In this document: positions 1 through 5,746 of the stretch, piece by piece | How positions within the stretch are numbered: position 1 is the stretch's first letter | Layout of the letters: each line of letters starts with the position of its first letter | From: Bacillota bacterium | GTDB taxonomy: Bacteria; Bacillota; UBA4882; UBA8346 | Assembly: GCA_023435565.1 (NCBI GenBank) | Contig: JAEYRN010000086.1 | Location: 1 to 7,801 of the forward strand | Reading direction: 5' to 3' | Length of the DNA: 7,801 bases | Made by a program: the position numbers and the translations under genes | The notes under the pieces: model-generated | What the model was told of the DNA's origin: nothing | Database searches by the model: none | The model's input: the letters and a program-made list of their open reading frames with translations, nothing else

Positions 1-114
1 TGAATATGTTTAGCTGGATTACGGAAGCGAATATTCTTGAAGAGCCGGATGCGATAGTTCCGCAAGTCCGGATCTGTACGGGGGGCGTCGAGTAATTGGC
101 GTCTCTACCGTGAC
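1..114 (+). mobile_element. Group II intron, 3' end (domains V and VI)
   Basis: This is the 3' end of a self-splicing retroelement. Bases 42-74 form a 33-base hairpin typical of domain V: it starts with GAGCCGG, carrying the AGC catalytic triad at 43-45, and closes with TCCGGATC, with an AG bulge at 65-66. Bases 76-114 can form domain VI, with stems TACGG/CCGTG and GGGGCGTC/GGCGTCTCT and an unpaired A at 107 exactly seven bases before the end, as expected for the branch point. The intron would end with AC at 113-114. The terminal loop of domain V is not a clean GNRA loop and there is a G-A mismatch at 44/72, so the copy may be divergent or inactive. The reverse transcriptase gene and 5' end lie outside the window. 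The 30-codon open frame at 3-95 is only a translation of the RNA domains. Confidence 0.8.
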
Positions 115-285
115 GTTTTTCTATCCAACGCCCGGAAAGCGAGTCAGGGTGGTTTTTGCCGGTCATCGTATAAAAAAGACTTGATGTTGCCTACTCAGAA
201 AGTGAGTTGTTTAGGGTCATCTCGTAGGTCCGCTTTAATCATCCACAAAAACCGGCATCGTGCCTAGCCATCATCCGTGATGGCT
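115..285 (+). repeat. Non-coding repeat, copy 1 (3' portion, split by the intron)
   Basis: This segment matches 5469-5640. The inner 128 bases (158-285 against 5513-5640) differ at only two positions; the first 43 bases are less alike. The core looks like a structured RNA: GCCGGT (158-163) can pair with ACCGGC (251-256), ACTCA/TGAGT makes a small hairpin around a GAAAG loop, and AGCCATCA/TGATGGCT (266-273/278-285) forms a perfect 8-bp hairpin with a TCCG loop. In this copy the hairpin is followed by CCGAC rather than T residues, so it would not terminate transcription as copy 2 does. Similarity to copy 2 begins at the intron's predicted 3' splice site, so the left part of this copy probably lies upstream of the intron. 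The family is not recognised. Such high conservation outside genes suggests a recent mobile repeat or a functional RNA. Confidence 0.8.
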
Positions 286-290
286 CCGAC

Positions 291-361
291 TATAGGCCGT
301 TTTATCCATTCATGGATGGACATAAAGCCGATGGGGCTGAGTGAGGTGCGTTTGGCCTATA
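291..361 (+). other. Possible structured RNA leader upstream of the lipoprotein gene
   Basis: TATAGGCC (291-298) is perfectly complementary to GGCCTATA (354-361), enclosing two small hairpins: ATCCA/TGGAT around 304-317 and AGCC/GGCT at 326-338. The layout resembles a three-way junction such as found in regulatory leaders, and it sits 77 bases before the lipoprotein start. It matches no riboswitch consensus I know, and there is no obvious switching terminator or covered ribosome binding site. The rest of 362-425 is A/T-rich with nothing recognisable. Confidence 0.3.
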
Positions 362-438
362 TTTTAACCCAAATGGCTTAGGGCAGAAGAACAAATTAAA
401 GAATATTAAATATAGCTGTATCCTGAAAGGAGCATATG

Positions 439-1443
439 ATGAAAAGATCTTGGTTATTAATCTTTGGTTTTATTTTATTATGTACCCTGACTATTGGTTG
501 TGGAGGAGGCGGAGGAGGGTCGGATTCGTCGTCACGGGTCTTTCGATCAACTAAATTAACCAGTGGGACCACGGAAAATTTGAATGATATATGGTATAAC
601 TATAATCAATTTTGTGTAGTGGGTAATAATGGAACGATACTTAGCTCTACTACAAGTGTTGCCGATCAACCGAATGGTTGGACTCTCAATACTAGTCCTA
701 CAGATGCTGATCTTTATGATATTACAGGTAAGGGTGATACTTATTATGCGGTAGGTGTAGACTCTGCCACTAATAAAAATAAAATCCTCAAGTTTAACGG
801 AACTATTTGGTCTCTTTTGAAAGAAGAACCTACTACCTCCGGTACCTTCTATGGCATTGACTGTGACGATGATCAAGTGGATCAATTGGTTGTAGTAGGA
901 TCTGAAGGTTGGGGTAAGTTTATCGGGGGTGGATGGAATTTCTATCCTCTAGTTGATATTGAATTATCAAAATTGAAAATTAACGCTTTAACGGAAGACT
1001 ATGTATACTTTTCAGCCATTGGAAAGAAAGAGGTAGGAATTATTACATGCAATAGGTTTGGACATGTTAATGATTTTCAAGAACGTGATAATCCTTGCAA
1101 CAATGTAAAACTCAATGACTTTATTTCCGAAGATTCTTTAAATGAAGACGTTTATGTTGGTGACCAAGGAACTATCCTCTTGTATAATAAGACAACCAAT
1201 CAATGGCGGCAGGTTCCCAGCGGGACTACGGAAAACTTGAATGGCGTCGCTTATATGTACTTTAACTCAAGTAAACTGGAACTGCTGATTGTCGGGGATA
1301 ACGGTACTATCGTATTCTATAACGGAGCATCATGTTCCAAAGTAAATAGCGGGACCAGCGCAAATATAAATGCGGTCTGCGCCGAAGGCCTCAGGTATTA
1401 TGCAGTAGGCGATGGCGGTACAATATTACAAGTTACGTGGTAA
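439..1443 (+). CDS. Lipoprotein with beta-propeller-like repeats
   Basis: A predicted exported lipoprotein of 334 residues. The N-terminus has a basic start, a hydrophobic stretch at residues 5-19 and a lipobox-like LTIGC with Cys21 as the probable lipidation site, followed by a flexible glycine/serine linker. The rest consists of repeats resembling the blades of Ycf48-like or related beta-propellers: SGTTENLN occurs at 42-49 and 261-268, SGTSANIN at 304-311, and the strand motif VGxxGTI at 61, 240, 285 and 323, with weaker units between. Propellers of this kind usually bind proteins; no catalytic residues are evident. AAAGGAG at 426-432 leaves 6 bases to the ATG at 439 but only 3 to the ATG at 436, so 439 is preferred. 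It is probably monocistronic; its role and any link to the Rhs cassette are unknown. Confidence 0.85.
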   Translation: MKRSWLLIFGFILLCTLTIGCGGGGGGSDSSSRVFRSTKLTSGTTENLNDIWYNYNQFCVVGNNGTILSSTTSVADQPNGWTLNTSPTDADLYDITGKGDTYYAVGVDSATNKNKILKFNGTIWSLLKEEPTTSGTFYGIDCDDDQVDQLVVVGSEGWGKFIGGGWNFYPLVDIELSKLKINALTEDYVYFSAIGKKEVGIITCNRFGHVNDFQERDNPCNNVKLNDFISEDSLNEDVYVGDQGTILLYNKTTNQWRQVPSGTTENLNGVAYMYFNSSKLELLIVGDNGTIVFYNGASCSKVNSGTSANINAVCAEGLRYYAVGDGGTILQVTW

Positions 1444-1534
1444 CTCAGGAATATATCATTTTAAGTTAAAACTAAAAAAATAAAACTGAGATTTATTGAC
1501 AGGACAGGTGAGAGTAACTACAGGAGGTCGCCTG

Positions 1535-1816
1535 ATGAGCGAAATATATGATGCGCTTTGGAATGATGTATTAGGAATAATAAAAAAACAAATTCAAGCC
1601 GATTCATTCGCTGTATGGTTTAAAGATACAAGACTAATAAATTTGAATCATATTAGTTGCGAGGCTATGATTCAAGTTGCAAACGGTTTTGCGGCGGAGT
1701 GGCTGATGAGAAAATACTCTATTGTTGTTAATGAAGCTTTTTATTGTATATTTCAGAAGAGCTTCACTCCTATTTTTATAAGTCCAAAAGAGCATGGTAG
1801 AGAGGCTTTTTGTTGA
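1535..1816 (+). CDS. Stand-alone DnaA domain I (DnaA_N-like) protein
   Basis: The 93-residue product aligns by eye over its whole length with domain I of the replication initiator DnaA: LW at residues 8-9, SFAVWF at 24-29 and the AAEWLMRKY segment at 53-61 correspond to the LW, SFxxWx and xxxWLxxxY positions of bacterial DnaA. Full-length DnaA is about 450 residues; the AAA+ ATPase and the DNA-binding helix-turn-helix are absent. Domain I has a KH-like fold that mediates DnaA self-assembly, helicase loading and binding of regulators. A free copy could compete for these contacts or use the KH-like surface to bind nucleic acid; that is inference. AGGAGG at 1522-1527, 7 bases before the ATG, fixes the start; a TTG at 1496 lacks such support. 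Two small RNA genes lie immediately downstream, transcribed in the same direction. A decayed dnaA duplicate is an alternative, but the strong ribosome binding site and intact domain argue against it. Confidence 0.8.
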   Translation: MSEIYDALWNDVLGIIKKQIQADSFAVWFKDTRLINLNHISCEAMIQVANGFAAEWLMRKYSIVVNEAFYCIFQKSFTPIFISPKEHGREAFC

Positions 1817-1847
1817 AGGTCAATAGATGGACCTTAAAGCGTTAGAC

Positions 1848-1876
1848 TTGACAAAAAAAGTTTTATATTCTACAAT
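1848..1876 (+). promoter_or_regulatory. Sigma-A-type promoter of the first tandem small RNA
   Basis: A perfect -35 hexamer TTGACA (1848-1853) is separated by 17 bases of A/T-rich spacer from TACAAT (1871-1876). Transcription would start near 1883, just before the closing stem of the first RNA. It begins only 31 bases after the stop of the DnaA-domain gene. No ribosome binding site or reading frame follows, so it drives an RNA rather than a protein gene. Confidence 0.8.
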
Positions 1877-1882
1877 CTAATT

Positions 1883-1980
1883 AATAAGATCAACGCTATG
1901 AATCTCTCGGCCGTGGGCGGAGTAAAGTGCCTAACCGGGAAACTGGTTGGTAAGACAGGATTCATAGGTTGTTCTTTTTT
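1883..1980 (+). ncRNA. Tandem small RNA, copy 1 (unrecognised family)
   Basis: A predicted RNA of about 98 bases. The closing stem pairs CAAC (1891-1894) and CTATGAATC (1896-1904) with GATTCATAGGTTG (1959-1971), with one bulged G. Inside are hairpin P2, CTC-G-GCC/GGC-G-GAG (1906-1922, loop GTG), and hairpin P3 (1931-1950), closed by CTAACCGG/CTGGTTGG with a GAAA tetraloop at 1939-1942. The joining strands TAAAGTG and TAAGACAG are identical in copy 2. A T-rich run at 1972-1980 follows the closing stem, so the stem can serve as terminator. A strong promoter lies just upstream and there is no plausible ORF. Differences from copy 2 preserve pairing, which supports selection on RNA structure. I found no match to riboswitch or ribozyme consensus sequences that I can recall; the function is unknown. 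Confidence 0.7.
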
Positions 1981-1982
1981 AA

Positions 1983-2012
1983 TAGATAATTTTCAAAAGA
2001 AAGACATATACT
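1983..2012 (+). promoter_or_regulatory. Probable promoter of the second tandem small RNA
   Basis: TAGATA (1983-1988, four of six matches to TTGACA) and TATACT (2007-2012, five of six matches to TATAAT) are 18 bases apart. The predicted start near 2019 coincides with the first bases of the second RNA's closing stem. It is weaker than the promoter of copy 1, but its position supports independent transcription of the second copy. Confidence 0.55.
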
Positions 2013-2017
2013 AAAAC

Positions 2018-2124
2018 GGCAGTCGTTATTTAAGAATCTCTCGGCCTTAGGCGGAGTAAAGTGCTTGGCTGGGAAACCTGGCCGGTAAGACAGGATTCTT
2101 AAAACGGCTGCTATTTTATTTTTT
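2018..2124 (+). ncRNA. Tandem small RNA, copy 2 (unrecognised family)
   Basis: A second member of the same RNA family, about 105 bases. The outer stem is longer and differs in sequence from copy 1: TTTAAGAATC (2029-2038) pairs with GATTCTTAAA (2094-2103), then GGCAGTCG (2018-2025) pairs with CGGCTGCT (2105-2112) after a small internal loop. P2 keeps CTC-G-GCC/GGC-G-GAG but the loop is TTA instead of GTG. P3 is TTGGCTGG/CC(T)GGCCGG with the GAAA loop at 2073-2076; its base pairs differ from copy 1 yet still pair. The joining strands TAAAGTG and TAAGACAG are unchanged. The T-rich tract at 2113-2124 makes the outer stem a terminator. It overlaps the last codons of the convergent DUF3800 gene, so the structure may stop transcription in both directions. 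Confidence 0.7.
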
Positions 2125-2724
2125 AGCCCAATGAACAATTAAAGGCTGGAGTAGACTAAAGTTTTCCAAATCGTCCTGTCTAAGGGAACGGCGTAAGCAC
2201 CCGGCGACACAATCGGCGGCTTGAATCGGCTTGCATTTCTGGGAATCCTGATGCGAAAAGTGGATGTTTTCGGCCAGACCTAACTTCAATTTTAGATAAC
2301 TATAGATTGACTCTTGAAACTTCCGATTTCCGTAATTATCAAACATAATATTAGAACAATCCTCCAGATTGCAAAACTTCAATAATTCCAGGCTTAGACG
2401 GCGGTATTCATTGTCCCGGTTAAACCCAACCGGTTTTTTAGAATAAACGGCATAAATCTCCGGAGAATTACAGTAATTTCTTAACAAATTTGATTCAACA
2501 AGATTCTGAAAGATAAAGCGCTTAATTTCAGGGTACTTATCATGCAGGATATGTTCGAGAAATTCATTTAAATCCGCTAATTGATGTCTTTTCAAAGACT
2601 TATTTTTTCTTACAAATTTTTTCCGGATGCTCCAGATAACATCCTCCAGTAGCCGGTCATTACTCTTAATCGCAGTTAAAATGAAATGGAGATCATCCTC
2701 GGATTCATCGATAAAAAGAAACAA
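2116..2724 (-). CDS. DUF3800 domain protein
   Basis: A 202-residue protein with both landmarks of the DUF3800 family: an N-terminal FIDES motif (residues 4-8, acidic D6 and E7) and a C-terminal IQAADCVAG motif (167-175, D171), with a further MFDNYG acidic site at 127-132. The spaced acidic residues are consistent with the nuclease-like fold proposed for the family, but no reaction is firmly established; members are common in phages, mobile elements and accessory islands. Translation starts at TTG (2724-2722), preceded by AGAGGTGG about five bases upstream. A promoter lies just upstream at 2756-2784. The gene is convergent with the tandem RNAs and its stop codon lies within the T-tract of the second. 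Its length is at the lower end for the family, but nothing obvious is missing. Confidence 0.85.
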   Translation of the reverse strand: MFLFIDESEDDLHFILTAIKSNDRLLEDVIWSIRKKFVRKNKSLKRHQLADLNEFLEHILHDKYPEIKRFIFQNLVESNLLRNYCNSPEIYAVYSKKPVGFNRDNEYRRLSLELLKFCNLEDCSNIMFDNYGNRKFQESIYSYLKLKLGLAENIHFSHQDSQKCKPIQAADCVAGCLRRSLRQDDLENFSLLQPLIVHWAKK

Positions 2725-2755
2725 ACTTCCACCTCTTTAATAATCCAATAAATTC

Positions 2756-2784
2756 ATTTTATATTTAATACCAGATAATGTCTA
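2756..2784 (-). promoter_or_regulatory. Promoter of the DUF3800 gene
   Basis: Read on the minus strand, TAGACA (2784-2779) and TAAAAT (2761-2756) are separated by 17 bases; each has five of six consensus bases. The start would fall near 2749, giving a leader of about 25 bases that contains the ribosome binding site. The remaining 2785-2902 stretch holds no gene I can support. Confidence 0.65.
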
Positions 2785-2902
2785 GGGATTTTTTGAGATT
2801 AACTACTAGGATCTTTACTACACCAAAATACCAGTGAATTGTTCTGAGTTTTATACTTTCTGAAAAAATTTTAGTCACGGTTTATCAGAAATTAGCCTCT
2901 AG

Positions 2903-4741
2903 GCCGAAAGTTATGATTACGACAAAATACTTCTCAGAAAGGAATATGGATATAATTATAACTATTATCCCAACAGCAACCGGTTGCAATCGAAAGAAAA
3001 ACAAGATGGGACCGAGCGAGTCGATTATACCTATGACGCTAATGGAAATCTTACGGAAAAGCTTGTCACCAAAGACGAGAAGGTGGATAAATGGGAGTAT
3101 GCCTATGATTTGTTAAATCAGCTTGAACAGGTGAAGAAGAATGGAGAGGTTGTATCAAGTTACGTCTATGACCCCAATGGATTTAGAGTTGAGAAAGTCG
3201 GCAGTAAAGGAAAGATTCATTATGTGCCGCTTCTAAACGGCGAAGTGGGTTATAGGAAGGAATTTGCAACTAGCAAGGAGTACTCATTCATTTATGTCGG
3301 CGGTCAGCATTTGGCCAGGGTGAATGGAGTTGTGGGCGGATCAGGGAAGAAGTTTTATTACCAGAATGATCACTTAGGTTCGGCGCTGGCGGTAACCGAT
3401 GAGAATGGCAATAAGGTCGTTGAGAGGGATTTCACGCCTTTCGGCGAAAGGATCAATACGGATGTTTACGATGATGAGCCGAGGGATCTGGATGAGGATG
3501 AGAGCGGATTTACCGGGAAGGATTGGGATATAGACGCCGAACTATATTATTACAATGCGAGATGGTATGATCCGACAGTTGGGCGGTTTATTAGCCAAGA
3601 TCCGGCTGGAGACGACCCTACTTTGTACGTTTACGGGTTTAATAACCCCTTGAGCTATATTGATCCTAGTGGCCAGGTTGGAATAAATATCGTTGGCGGT
3701 TTAATGAATCTGGCTGCGCGGGAGATTCCAGGACTTGGGGATATTTTGGGTGTGGTTAATATGTTTAGGTTGTTTGTTGCCGGTCCTCCTGACGCAACAG
3801 CGCCGGAAGTCACTTTGGAGACTAAATCGGAAGGGTTGACTCAGGAGGATATATCTAAAGCAGGCGGCGGACTCTATCTTGAATCAAAAAATATCACTAA
3901 TCGAAAGAGCCTGGACCGGGATTTAAGAGAAGATCTCTTAAAAAATCCCGTGGCAGATGCGATTGCAAGGAATAACAGTTCTGCAACGACTATTTTAAAT
4001 GCTGTCGAGGATGTTAGCGGTCTTACCTCTGGAGAAATTGAAGTGAGAATCGAACAAACATACGGTCAGGCTGCTATAGATGTTATTCGGGAAACCATCG
4101 GTGAGCAGGACTTAAAAGAATACATGAATCGAAATGGTATTAAGAATATTTCGGAGTTAACCAGTCATATCAGTAAATTATATAGCAACGTTGATCGAAG
4201 ACGAACTTTGATTGCGGATCTAGGTATAAGAAAGTTTGAATCTACAGTTACTTCAGAAAATCCATTGGGTAATGGGTTGGAGACAATGGGTTATGTTGCT
4301 GATACAGCTTGGTTCTTGGCTGGTGGGGATAAAAAGCAGATGGCTTTGGATTTTGTTACAGCTTTTAATAAAGATATAAATGGTCCATTTAGAGGAGGCA
4401 AAAATCCTGATTTTGAAAGGCATAATATCCGAACGAGACTATGGGAAAGGTATAGGAAATATGACGGTTTGCCTGCTACCGGATATAAAGCGGAGTTTTT
4501 AGATGATGTTGCATCAAATCATCTAGCTGACCAAGCACATCATTTTTCAGCATTCTTTTATGCGAGATCCATTACAGGGACTACAAGAAGCATTATGATG
4601 GGCAAATTACTTGAGATTGGTAATGGCTTTACCAATCAAGGCGATATTAACCTTGCAAATATGGCTGTTTGGGCATATGAAGATCCTAATTTCTGGAGAT
4701 CCACTAGTACATGGATTAATAGAAATTTAGGAGCGCAGTAA
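2903..4741 (+). CDS. 5'-truncated Rhs/YD-repeat protein with C-terminal tip (orphan cassette)
   Basis: Rhs proteins are large secreted shells carrying a variable C-terminal toxin. The Rhs frame is recognisable from 2903, directly after an in-frame TAG at 2900, in typical YD-repeat text (YGYNYYP, YTYDANGNL). The first in-frame start is a TTG at 2984 without a ribosome binding site, so the gene has lost its 5' part and may be silent unless recombined onto a full Rhs gene. Counting from 2984 (585 residues), DHLGSALAVTDENG lies near residue 130, and the core-closing motif (YYYNARWYDP, GRFISQDP, YIDPSG) spans about 175-231. The 350-residue tip begins after DPSG with a hydrophobic segment, then polar helical sequence ending in a DQAHHF-containing domain. 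I do not recognise the tip as a known toxin family; toxicity is inferred from architecture and from the small gene downstream. Confidence 0.8.
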   Translation, partial: AESYDYDKILLRKEYGYNYNYYPNSNRLQSKEKQDGTERVDYTYDANGNLTEKLVTKDEKVDKWEYAYDLLNQLEQVKKNGEVVSSYVYDPNGFRVEKVGSKGKIHYVPLLNGEVGYRKEFATSKEYSFIYVGGQHLARVNGVVGGSGKKFYYQNDHLGSALAVTDENGNKVVERDFTPFGERINTDVYDDEPRDLDEDESGFTGKDWDIDAELYYYNARWYDPTVGRFISQDPAGDDPTLYVYGFNNPLSYIDPSGQVGINIVGGLMNLAAREIPGLGDILGVVNMFRLFVAGPPDATAPEVTLETKSEGLTQEDISKAGGGLYLESKNITNRKSLDRDLREDLLKNPVADAIARNNSSATTILNAVEDVSGLTSGEIEVRIEQTYGQAAIDVIRETIGEQDLKEYMNRNGIKNISELTSHISKLYSNVDRRRTLIADLGIRKFESTVTSENPLGNGLETMGYVADTAWFLAGGDKKQMALDFVTAFNKDINGPFRGGKNPDFERHNIRTRLWERYRKYDGLPATGYKAEFLDDVASNHLADQAHHFSAFFYARSITGTTRSIMMGKLLEIGNGFTNQGDINLANMAVWAYEDPNFWRSTSTWINRNLGAQ

Positions 4742-4765
4742 AAATTAGCGAAAGGAATGTTATAA

Positions 4766-5206
4766 ATGAAATCCTTTTTAAGGATATTATTAATAACCGG
4801 TTTAATTCTAATAGTTATTATTGTTGCTTTGGTGTTAGCAAATAAAATATTTGAACAACAAAGCATTAAAAAAATCGCCGAAATAGCAACAACAAGGCTT
4901 GAAGATTTTTTGGAAGAATATCAAAAAGACGAGAAAACTTCTGTCATCAAATACAATGTATCTAAGTATCATGAAATTCCCAAATTTGGGTATGACAGAT
5001 TTTTAGTTAAGATTATCTCGTCAAAAAACATTAGTGAATCGGAATTAAATATTGAAATTCAACATAAAGCAACATTGTTCTATGGTAAGAAAGAAATTAG
5101 TTATATGGTTATGCAGGGATTTGCTACATTTGCATTAGGGAAGACACGGTTAACTGAAAAAGATATTAAAAATGGATTATGGGTTATGGAATGGGATACT
5201 ATTTGA
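4766..5206 (+). CDS. Small membrane-anchored protein, candidate immunity protein
   Basis: This 146-residue protein has one hydrophobic N-terminal segment (about residues 5-26), then a charged helix and a mixed alpha/beta region of about 100 residues. It matches no family I recognise. It starts 24 bases after the Rhs stop, with AAAGGA (4751-4756) nine bases before the ATG, so it is probably co-transcribed with the Rhs tip. Small genes directly after an Rhs C-terminal tip usually encode the cognate immunity protein. A membrane-anchored immunity protein would suit a toxin acting at or near the envelope, but this is inferred from position only. It could instead be an unrelated accessory protein. 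Confidence 0.7.
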   Translation: MKSFLRILLITGLILIVIIVALVLANKIFEQQSIKKIAEIATTRLEDFLEEYQKDEKTSVIKYNVSKYHEIPKFGYDRFLVKIISSKNISESELNIEIQHKATLFYGKKEISYMVMQGFATFALGKTRLTEKDIKNGLWVMEWDTI

Positions 5207-5468
5207 ATACTAGCCTAGCAACCGTCAGCTTCCGGCGAAGCTGATCAAGAAGCCGGAATCACTCGCCGGAGCCGACAGGTCGCCTTTATTCTAGGGTCTT
5301 TTGAAAAGCTTGCCTCCGATCCCCCGGGAGAACCACGCAGAAAACGCGTCGTTCTCCGGGAAAAGCGTTTCTGCCGGCGACACACGCGCTAAAGAAAGTA
5401 CCAAAGAACGCCCGCGTGAGAGTCGCCTAATCCTTTGTCCCCGACTCTGCAGGGGCCGCCGACATAAG
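5207..5468 (+). other. GC-rich, highly structured non-coding block
   Basis: This 262-base block is clearly richer in G and C than its neighbours and full of inverted repeats. TCAGCTTC/GAAGCTGA (5225-5244) is a perfect 8-bp hairpin with a CGGC loop. Two near-perfect 10-bp inverted repeats interleave: 5323-5333 pairs with 5351-5360, and 5338-5348 with 5365-5374, each with one extra base. AGAGTCG/CGACTCT (5419-5425/5442-5448) overlaps CCCC/GGGG (5439-5442/5452-5455) in the same interleaved manner. An open frame at 5301-5528 runs through these structures and into the repeat without a ribosome binding site or recognisable protein features, and I treat it as chance. The block runs straight into repeat copy 2 and is probably the left part of the same element, missing from copy 1 in this window because the intron separates it. 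Confidence 0.5.
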
Positions 5469-5640
5469 TTTTTTTATCCAACGCCCGGAAAGCGGAGTCA
5501 AAGGAAGATAATGCCGGTCATCGTATAAAAAAGACTTGATGTTGCCTACTCAGAAAGTGAGTTGTTTAGGGTCATCTCGTAGGTCCGCTTTATTCATCCA
5601 CAAAAACCGGCGTCGTGCCTAGCCATCATCCGTGATGGCT
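5469..5640 (+). repeat. Non-coding repeat, copy 2 (uninterrupted)
   Basis: This is the direct-repeat partner of 115-285, nearly identical over the core 5513-5640. It keeps the GCCGGT (5513-5518)/ACCGGC (5606-5611) closing pair, the ACTCA/TGAGT hairpin and the terminal 8-bp hairpin. Unlike copy 1 it has no intron: the bases before 5469 continue into the structured block. Similarity ends immediately after the terminal hairpin in both copies, so 285 and 5640 mark the right end of the element. The two copies bracket the lipoprotein, the small RNAs, DUF3800 and the Rhs cassette. Confidence 0.8.
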
Positions 5641-5646
5641 TTTTTG
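5621..5646 (+). terminator. Factor-independent terminator at the end of repeat copy 2
   Basis: AGCCATCA (5621-5628) and TGATGGCT (5633-5640) form a perfect 8-bp stem with a TCCG loop, followed by T residues to 5646. It would end the transcript of the repeat/structured block and possibly read-through from the Rhs-immunity unit, insulating the toxin-antitoxin pair downstream. Confidence 0.85.
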
Positions 5647-5713
5647 TAACCAAGGATGATATAAGGTTAACCAGTTGGGTTTGGCAATTAAGGGGGACGG
5701 CTTAAAAAAAATA

Positions 5714-5722
5714 TGATATACT
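5714..5722 (+). promoter_or_regulatory. Extended -10 promoter of the PIN toxin operon
   Basis: TG-A-TATACT at 5714-5722 is an extended -10 element with a five-of-six core match; no good -35 hexamer sits at 16-18 bases upstream. The start would be near 5729, just before the AGGGGG ribosome binding site at 5735-5740. Confidence 0.5.
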
Positions 5723-5746
5723 GAAATTAAGATTAGGGGGAAAAAA

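Noticed and set aside
3..95. Open frame ending ...VRICTGGVE at the left edge, as a protein C-terminus
   Set aside because: It is the translation of group II intron domains V and VI; no protein function is needed to explain it.
240..250. DnaA box-like TCATCCACA in both repeat copies, suggesting an origin near the DnaA-domain gene
   Set aside because: There is one near-match per copy, with no box cluster or unwinding region; insufficient for an origin.
556..885. Minus-strand open frame inside the lipoprotein gene
   Set aside because: It is a shadow of the plus-strand gene, which has a signal peptide, repeats and a ribosome binding site. The same applies to the frames at 2913-3116, 4636-4866, 6081-6281 and 7149-7403.
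1448..1492. CTCAG/CTGAG pairing after the lipoprotein gene as a terminator
   Set aside because: A five-bp stem with a loop of over 30 bases and no T-tract does not support a terminator.
1896..2103. CRISPR-like pair of repeats
   Set aside because: There are only two units, each over 60 bases, with internal pairing, divergent stems, promoters and T-tracts. This is not a CRISPR array.
1883..2124. Hammerhead, twister, glycine or c-di-GMP riboswitch identity for the tandem RNAs
   Set aside because: The tandem layout and three-way junction raised these, but the conserved core sequences of those families are not present.
5301..5528. 75-codon open frame in the GC-rich block
   Set aside because: It has no ribosome binding site, runs through dense inverted repeats into the repeat element, and its composition resembles chance translation of structured DNA.
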